A stretch of DNA of 64,000 nt from Hahella sp. HNIBRBA332 (GTDB taxonomy: Bacteria; Pseudomonadota; Gammaproteobacteria; Pseudomonadales; Oleiphilaceae). Below, in pieces: positions 59,455-64,000 of the stretch; position 1 is the stretch's first letter, and every line of letters begins with the position of its first letter. Made by a program: the position numbers and the translations under genes. The stretch lies in assembly GCF_030719035.1 (NCBI RefSeq), contig NZ_CP132203.1, positions 248,001-312,000 of the forward strand, written 5' to 3'. The notes under the pieces are model-generated. The model was not told where the DNA came from and did not search any database. It saw only the letters and a list, made by a program, of their open reading frames with translations.

Positions 59455-59979
59455 ATGCGTCAGTTTATACGTCATCCTACAGATATCCCTATTCTGCTTG
59501 AAAAGAAACTTCCATCCAAAGAAGACTCGTTCTCTCAATCCGGTGTCTGTCATGACACATTAATCCATAAGAGCCCCGCCACTATAGGCGTAAGTTGTTG
59601 TCCCTCCGCGTCCTCGCACTGTATGCAAAACATAAGCTGTGGCGGAGTTTGCTGCATGTCGCCAACGCCCTACGAGGAGGGGGAGAAGGTAATGGTGGTT
59701 ATTGCTTTTGTACGCCCGACCTTTAGAACTCCTGCTCAGGTTATCTGGTGCAAAGAGGTGGATAACGGCTTTGAAATAGGGCTGCGTTTCATGAGCGAAA
59801 AAGACGCATTCGCTGCTCGAATGGTGGAGCAGGTATGCCACATTGAGCATTACAAGCGGGAAGTGTTGGCGACGGAAGGTCGCCGTATGTCAGGGGAAGA
59901 AGCGGCGAGAGAATGGATTGAAAAGCACGCGCCGGATTTCCCCGAGTTTGGCTCTGGCCTTGAAGTGATTACTCATTAA
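59455..59979 (+). CDS. PilZ-domain protein with a cysteine cluster
   Basis: This 174-residue protein has the PilZ c-di-GMP signatures RQFIR (RxxxR, residues 2-6) and NISCGG (NxSxxG), then the beta-barrel with VIWCKEVDNGFEIGLRF. Between the two motifs and just after them lies an unusual set of seven cysteines in about 40 residues (GVC, SCC, SHC, ISC, VCC), with two more further on. I start at the ATG at 59455 (GGAG 9 bases upstream), which puts RxxxR at the N-terminus as in related proteins. A frame extension to 59419 is unlikely. It overlaps the end of the convergent trmO by 11 bp. Metal binding or redox sensing is inference. Confidence 0.82.
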   Translation: MRQFIRHPTDIPILLEKKLPSKEDSFSQSGVCHDTLIHKSPATIGVSCCPSASSHCMQNISCGGVCCMSPTPYEEGEKVMVVIAFVRPTFRTPAQVIWCKEVDNGFEIGLRFMSEKDAFAARMVEQVCHIEHYKREVLATEGRRMSGEEAAREWIEKHAPDFPEFGSGLEVITH

Positions 59980-60685
59980 CTGTCAGGGGCGCAACCGCGC
60001 TGACAAGTGCGCAATTGTCATAAACACGCCAGGAAATATTCAGGTCGTATAAAGCCAGGCCATAGACTTTCGAGTCGGCTTGGCTTTTTTTGTAGCTCGG
60101 CCGTGGGTCCAAACCAATGGTCTCAATAATCAGCTCTCGAAGGTTGGGATATTGGAGGCTGTACTGGCGCAAATTTTGTTCGGCTGCCTCTGTAAAGCGA
60201 ACTTCCAGGCAGAGCTCCGGTTTTTCAACAGCGTAGCCCCCTTCCGCCTCTATGGCGTCGACATAGGGGATATAAGGTTTGATGTCCAATACTGGCGCGC
60301 CGTCTACGAAATCGCCCCCCTCCACGCTGAGTACTTGTAAACCCTCTCGTTCCTGAACGGATAGCAGGCGTACGGCGGAGAGTCCAATGGGGTTGGGGCG
60401 AAATGGAGAGCGGGAGGCGAATACGCCGACAGTTTTGTTGCCACCGAGTCGTGGAGGACGCACTTTCGGCTTCCAGCCCGCATCGGCGGTTTTATGGAAG
60501 TGAAACAGGATCCATATATGACTGAAAGCCAACAGTTCTGAAACCGCCTCCGCTGATGAAAACTCCTGCGTAAGTACGATTTCTGTGATGGCGTGCTTGA
60601 TGAGTCCTGGTTGGCGCGGCGCTCCGAACTTCTCTGGGAAGCAGGAGCGGATATGGCCGATAGGGCGGTAAATTAGATCTTCCAT
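59969..60685 (-). CDS. trmO: tRNA (N6-threonylcarbamoyladenosine-37) methyltransferase TrmO
   Basis: TrmO (TsaA/YaeB) uses SAM to N6-methylate t6A37 in threonine tRNA, improving codon reading. The UPF0066 motifs are present: PIGHIRSCFPEKFGAPRQPGL near the start, FHKTADAGWKPKVRPPRLGG with the conserved Pro-Pro-Arg, and RSPFRPNPIGLSAVRL with the SAM-binding region. At 238 residues it is the standard size. Its 3' end overlaps the PilZ gene by 11 bp. Confidence 0.93.
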   Translation of the reverse strand: MEDLIYRPIGHIRSCFPEKFGAPRQPGLIKHAITEIVLTQEFSSAEAVSELLAFSHIWILFHFHKTADAGWKPKVRPPRLGGNKTVGVFASRSPFRPNPIGLSAVRLLSVQEREGLQVLSVEGGDFVDGAPVLDIKPYIPYVDAIEAEGGYAVEKPELCLEVRFTEAAEQNLRQYSLQYPNLRELIIETIGLDPRPSYKKSQADSKVYGLALYDLNISWRVYDNCALVSAVAPLTVNE

Positions 60686-60694
60686 TGCTGTGGT

Positions 60695-61744
60695 TTACTC
60701 AGAAAAGATCATCTCAATCCCTAATGTCAGCGATGGATTGGGCTTGAAGTTGTCATCTCTGGGAAACAGCAGTTCCGGCGTGCTTTCTAGGAAGAGCCAG
60801 TCACTATAAAGTCGTTGGCGGTAGGTGGTATTTATAAAGTAGGCGCTGGTGCGTGGGTTGGGGCGGCTTTCTCCCAGCCATCCCAGCTGATGATTCATTG
60901 CTCGATTCTCATCGATCTTTTGAGAAAGAGAGAAGACTTCTGCAAATTCCCAGCCGTCTCGATTATCGACCCATTGAGCTTCCGACTTGGAGCGGAAGAA
61001 CCAGCGGTCTGAAATGGCGTTCTCAAAGTAGAAAGCGCTGGTGTGACCCCAGCCCTCGGAATGGTAATAATAGATCGACTCGTCTACCCGGAAGGCCCAG
61101 GTATCAGAGAGCGCCCACTCCTTTTCGGCTTTTGCTCTGGCGAATGGGTCTAATGGAATTTCCAGCTTTACACCCAAATCGCCTTTGAGTTTCCATTCTT
61201 TCAGTGCGGCGATTAAGCGAAAGAAGCCCGTGCTGGTAGTATTGGTGGTTTCGTCTTCTTTTAACACCCGATTACGGTTCTTTTCCGCCAAGGTTTTGGT
61301 TTCATCCGGATCGTTTTCAATCACCAGTTTGAATCGATCTTGGGTATAAGGAAGGTCCAAACGAAATTTGAATCTCGGCTCCGGGTCAATCCCTTCTTCT
61401 TTTCGCCAAACGCCAAACAAGCCCACCTTTAAAAAGCTACCGTTGGCGCTCAGTTCAGCCTCTTTGCCGCCAAAAAAACCATCTATATTGCGCCCTAGAG
61501 AGCCAAGTCTATTCGACCAGGCGTTGCGCTGATCTACGATCCAAATGAAGGAGCGCTCAGTAATTGTTTCTTGCTCTCCGTCTTCTTCGGTTTCGATGGA
61601 CTGAGTACTCTCCTCAGCAGGAGCTGGCGCCTCATTTTCAAAGGCTTCCTCTGTTGTTTCTTTTGCGTGGGAAAGGGAAGCTGATATGAATTGAAGTGAG
61701 GCGGCGGCAAGAGCCGCACAAAAATATCTGTACGCGAACGTCAC
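60695..61744 (-). CDS. Predicted secreted beta-rich protein, unknown family
   Basis: This 349-residue protein has a signal peptide (FCAALAAASLQFISASLSHA, cut near residue 27), then an acidic stretch of about 30 residues rich in Glu, Pro and Ser, and then a beta-rich region with aromatic alternation (WAFRVDESIYYYHSEGWG, YFINTTYRQRLYSDWLFLES) ending in GIEMIFSE. This pattern suggests an outer-membrane barrel, with the acidic part periplasmic. No known family was recognised. It lies 9 bp upstream of trmO on the same strand, so the two are probably co-transcribed. Confidence 0.75.
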   Translation of the reverse strand: MTFAYRYFCAALAAASLQFISASLSHAKETTEEAFENEAPAPAEESTQSIETEEDGEQETITERSFIWIVDQRNAWSNRLGSLGRNIDGFFGGKEAELSANGSFLKVGLFGVWRKEEGIDPEPRFKFRLDLPYTQDRFKLVIENDPDETKTLAEKNRNRVLKEDETTNTTSTGFFRLIAALKEWKLKGDLGVKLEIPLDPFARAKAEKEWALSDTWAFRVDESIYYYHSEGWGHTSAFYFENAISDRWFFRSKSEAQWVDNRDGWEFAEVFSLSQKIDENRAMNHQLGWLGESRPNPRTSAYFINTTYRQRLYSDWLFLESTPELLFPRDDNFKPNPSLTLGIEMIFSE

Positions 61745-61794
61745 CGGCTAATACATCCTGATAAGTGAATGGGAAAGGTTGCGGCGATTGAGAA

Positions 61795-62031
61795 TCAATG
61801 AGAGTCCTTTGGTCGCTCGTCATCGACTTCAGACCATTTGTCTTTCTCCTCCGCCTCAGGAATGCGATATTCTTCGGAGGCCCAGGCTCCCAGGTCAATC
61901 ATTTGACAGCGCTTGCTGCAGAATGGGCGAAACTCATTTTCCTGAATCCATGGGACTTTCTTTCCACATGTCGGGCAGTCCACTTCCAGGGCGGTGCGAG
62001 TGGCTGAAGAGGTAGAAGTTTTATCGATCAT
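61795..62031 (-). CDS. yacG: DNA gyrase inhibitor YacG
   Basis: YacG is a small zinc protein that binds GyrB and blocks DNA binding by gyrase. The zinc site is C-x2-C-x15-C-x3-C (CPTCGKKVPW, then PFCSKRCQMIDLGAW). The N-terminal and C-terminal tails are polar and probably disordered. At 78 residues it is normal. Its start overlaps the end of coaE by 11 bp, and the pilD-coaE-yacG order is the conserved one. Confidence 0.92.
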   Translation of the reverse strand: MIDKTSTSSATRTALEVDCPTCGKKVPWIQENEFRPFCSKRCQMIDLGAWASEEYRIPEAEEKDKWSEVDDERPKDSH

Positions 62032-62647
62032 GCTGCGCCAGTTCTAAATAGTATTCATGCAACTTGGCGACTTCCTGGTTCAGGTGGGCCAAGTCCTTGT
62101 CGTTCAGGATGATATCATCCGCATGTTGGCGTTTATACTCTCTGCCGCTTTGAGCCGCAATAATCCGGCGGACCAATTCCTCACTATTTTGATCTCTCTC
62201 CATCGCTCTGGCGATTTGCACTGACTCGGGAACGTCTATAACCAGTATGCGGTCTACCAGTTCACGTTGTCGGGTCTCCAATAATAAGGGAGACGTCAGG
62301 ATGCAATAAGGCGTCGTGCAAGCCTTTAACCAATTGCGGATGCGTTGATTGATGAGCGGGTGTAGCAGGCTCTCAAGCCATTTCTTCTGCTCAGGATCAT
62401 GAAACACCAGCTTGCGCAGCGCTGCGCGATCCAGGGCTCCATTCGAGGTGATCAAGGCTTGGCCGAAATGCTCTGCAATATGCTGTAGTGCAGGCTCGCC
62501 GGGCTCGACCACGTCGCGGGCTACTTGATCGGCGTCGATACAGGGAACGCCTAATTCGACAAACTTGGCTGCGGCTGCGGACTTACCGCTGGCGATGCCG
62601 CCGGTAAGTCCGATAATTAATGAGTTATGCTGTGTAGTCTGGTTCAT
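62021..62647 (-). CDS. coaE: Dephospho-CoA kinase
   Basis: CoaE phosphorylates the 3'-hydroxyl of dephospho-CoA, the last step of coenzyme A synthesis. The P-loop is GLTGGIASGKS near residue 13, followed by CIDADQVARDVV and the lid region with ERDQNSEELVRRIIAAQ. The frame is open upstream to 62710 inside pilD, but I take the ATG at 62647, which gives 208 residues, the usual length. No clear ribosome binding site precedes it; it follows the pilD stop by about 20 bp. Confidence 0.93.
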   Translation of the reverse strand: MNQTTQHNSLIIGLTGGIASGKSAAAAKFVELGVPCIDADQVARDVVEPGEPALQHIAEHFGQALITSNGALDRAALRKLVFHDPEQKKWLESLLHPLINQRIRNWLKACTTPYCILTSPLLLETRQRELVDRILVIDVPESVQIARAMERDQNSEELVRRIIAAQSGREYKRQHADDIILNDKDLAHLNQEVAKLHEYYLELAQHDR

Positions 62648-62666
62648 GTAGGGAAAGATACAGCGA

Positions 62667-63545
62667 CTAAGGCGCAGGATACATCCCCAAATAGGCGGAT
62701 ACGATGTCATTTCCCCAGATCATGGCGATCCAGCCGGCAATCGCCAGATAGGGGCCAAAGGGGATAGGGATGTTTTTATCTCTGCCCAAGGTAATGATCA
62801 TCGCCAGGCCAATAACGGCCCCAACCAGTGACGAAAGCAGAATAATGAGCGGGAGCATTTTCCAGCCCAGCCAGGCTCCCAGAGCGGCGAGCAGTTTGAA
62901 GTCGCCGTACCCCATACCTTCCTTGCCGGTCAAAAGGCGGAATAAATGGTAAACCGACCACAAAGCCAAATAGCCGATCACTGCGCCAATCACAGCTTCT
63001 GATAGGGGGGCGAAGATACCTTGGATATTGATTAACAATCCCGCCCAAAGCAGTGGGAGCGTCAGGTCATCAGGAAGCAGCTGGGTATCGAAGTCTATCA
63101 ATGACAACGTAAGCAATGTCCAGCTTAAGCCAATGGCCGCCAGTCCCGCCCAACTCATCTTGAAGTAGCAGACGGCAATGACCGCTAATAAAGCAGTAGC
63201 GATTTCCACTAGGGGATAGCGAATAGAAATACCCGTTTTGCACGAGGAGCACTTGCCGCCAAGAAACAAATAACTGATTACCGGAATATTCTCCCAGGCT
63301 CTGATTTTATGTCCACACTTAGGGCAAGTTGAGTCGGGTTTGGAAAGCGTGATAAGAGGCTCATCTGTCTTAGGGCAGTCGCAGCCTGGAATTTCAGCGC
63401 ACTGAGCGCGCCACTCCTGCTCCAGCATTTTCGGCTTCCGCAGAATAACGACATTCAGAAAGCTGCCGACAATCAAGCCGAAAACAATGACCGTGGTATA
63501 AAGCAGTGCAGGGTTATGATTGAACTGATTAAAGATATCTAACAT
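62667..63545 (-). CDS. pilD: Type IV prepilin peptidase / methylase PilD
   Basis: PilD cleaves prepilin leader peptides and methylates the new N-terminus; it also serves type II secretion pseudopilins. The cytoplasmic zinc tetrad is C74-x2-C77 and C99-x2-C102. The catalytic aspartates are D151 (LIDFDTQLLPDD) and D215 (GMGYGDFK), with a spacing of 64 residues as in P. aeruginosa PilD. About eight membrane helices are predicted in 292 residues. A terminator lies between pilC and this gene, so pilD-coaE-yacG may have its own promoter or depend on read-through. Confidence 0.96.
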   Translation of the reverse strand: MLDIFNQFNHNPALLYTTVIVFGLIVGSFLNVVILRKPKMLEQEWRAQCAEIPGCDCPKTDEPLITLSKPDSTCPKCGHKIRAWENIPVISYLFLGGKCSSCKTGISIRYPLVEIATALLAVIAVCYFKMSWAGLAAIGLSWTLLTLSLIDFDTQLLPDDLTLPLLWAGLLINIQGIFAPLSEAVIGAVIGYLALWSVYHLFRLLTGKEGMGYGDFKLLAALGAWLGWKMLPLIILLSSLVGAVIGLAMIITLGRDKNIPIPFGPYLAIAGWIAMIWGNDIVSAYLGMYPAP

Positions 63546-63569
63546 CGGTTATATATGAGTACAGTTAAA

Positions 63570-63597
63570 AAAAGACCTCGCGGGCGCGAGGTCTTTT
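63570..63597 (-). terminator. Rho-independent terminator between pilC and pilD
   Basis: Arms AAAAGACCTCGCG and CGCGAGGTCTTTT are complementary over 13 bp. On the minus strand the hairpin is followed by a run of seven T, so it should end or attenuate transcription coming from pilC. Confidence 0.88.
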
Positions 63598-63613
63598 AGA
63601 GATAAGTATATGG

Positions 63614-64000
63614 TTAGACCACGGAGCCCAATTGGAAAATGGGGAGGTACATGGCGATAATGAGTCCACCGACCAATACGCCAAGCACAGCCATGATCAA
63701 CGGCTCCATCAGTGCTGTAAGGTTGTCGACTGCATCGTCGACCTCTGCTTCATAGTGGTCAGCAACTTTTTCCAGCATGTCATCTAACGCGCCAGATTCT
63801 TCCCCTATTGAGGTTAGCTGAACCGCCATGGCAGGGAAGACTCCAGTGCCCTTCATACTGTATTGCAGCTGGGTGCCGGAAGATACCTCGTCACGGATTT
63901 TGTTTACTGCCTTTCTGAATACAGAGTTACCGGTTGCGCCTGCAACTGACTCTAAGGCATCAACTAATGGAACGCCGGCTGCAAACGTAGTAGCTAAAAC
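63614..64000 (-). CDS. pilC: Type IV pilus inner-membrane platform protein PilC (3' part)
   Basis: Only the C-terminal 128 residues are in the window; the gene runs off the right edge. The visible part is the second T2SSF domain, with FAAGVPLVDALESVAGATGN, then VQLTSIGEESGALDDMLEKV and a final membrane helix (LIMAVLGVLVGGLIIAMYLPIF). PilC is the platform on which the PilB and PilT motors act. It precedes pilD, as in Pseudomonas, separated by a terminator hairpin. Confidence 0.95.
   Translation of the reverse strand, partial: VLATTFAAGVPLVDALESVAGATGNSVFRKAVNKIRDEVSSGTQLQYSMKGTGVFPAMAVQLTSIGEESGALDDMLEKVADHYEAEVDDAVDNLTALMEPLIMAVLGVLVGGLIIAMYLPIFQLGSVV

Noticed and set aside
1..64000. CRISPR arrays, rRNA and tRNA genes, prophage or integrative element boundaries
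   Set aside because: No regularly spaced repeats, no rRNA-like or tRNA-like sequence, and no integrase or phage structural genes were seen.

Overview
The window is about 64 kb of chromosome from a Gram-negative gammaproteobacterium. The evidence is a complete Lpt lipopolysaccharide-export set, the Mla phospholipid pathway, RpoN with a PTS-Ntr branch, type IV pilus genes (pilC, pilD) and several predicted outer-membrane proteins. Gene content and order (gatCAB | mreBCD-maf-rng-yhdP-nit; npr-rapZ-ptsN-hpf-rpoN-lptBAC-kdsCD | mlaFEDCB-ibaG-murA-hisGDC | algW; pilCD-coaE-yacG) match, from memory, the block seen in Pseudomonas and in marine relatives such as Hahella and Marinobacter. A marine Hahella-like organism is my best guess, but it is inference only. 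No rRNA, tRNA or CRISPR array was seen.

Layout. 1-4.7 kb: a class V aminotransferase facing the sulfate-activation genes cysD-cysN, then a PilZ protein. 4.9-9.6 kb: rimO facing gatC-gatA-gatB. 9.95-19.4 kb: a long forward unit for cell shape and envelope (mreB, mreC, mreD, maf, rng, yhdP, nit). 19.4-28.7 kb: a reverse strand block with darP, mgtE, the nitrogen PTS genes (npr, rapZ, ptsN), hpf, rpoN, lptB-lptA-lptC and kdsC-kdsD. 28.97-36.9 kb: a forward block with mlaFEDCB, ibaG, murA and hisG-hisD-hisC. 36.9-41.9 kb: a DegS/AlgW protease, a NIF3 protein, the division-linked pair zapG and zapE, and a thiolase. 42.4-45.7 kb: a DUF1302/DUF1329 envelope pair.

45.7-47.7 kb is the accessory region: an IS200/IS605-type element whose tnpA has been split near its 3' end by an IS256-family element. 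The IS256 copy has 30-bp terminal inverted repeats and an exact 8-bp target duplication, so the pre-insertion gene can be reconstructed. 47.7-56.5 kb carries a reverse run of envelope-related genes (acyltransferase, YkvA, Bax, a large lipoprotein, YfaZ-like, DUF3187, cation/proton antiporter). 56.8-60 kb has a hybrid sensor kinase with an eroded ATP-binding domain and a cysteine-rich PilZ protein. The window closes with trmO, an unknown envelope protein, yacG, coaE, pilD and the 3' part of pilC.

Most of the window is conserved core genome. The observations most worth a second look are: a CysN carrying what looks like a collapsed APS-kinase domain with no P-loop; the nested insertion sequences and the resulting chimeric TnpA; Asp at the expected catalytic Glu position of the IS256 transposase; the degenerate kinase domain of the hybrid sensor; the cysteine cluster in a PilZ protein; a possible ATT start for mreC; and the absence of tldD and pmbA from the place where relatives carry them.
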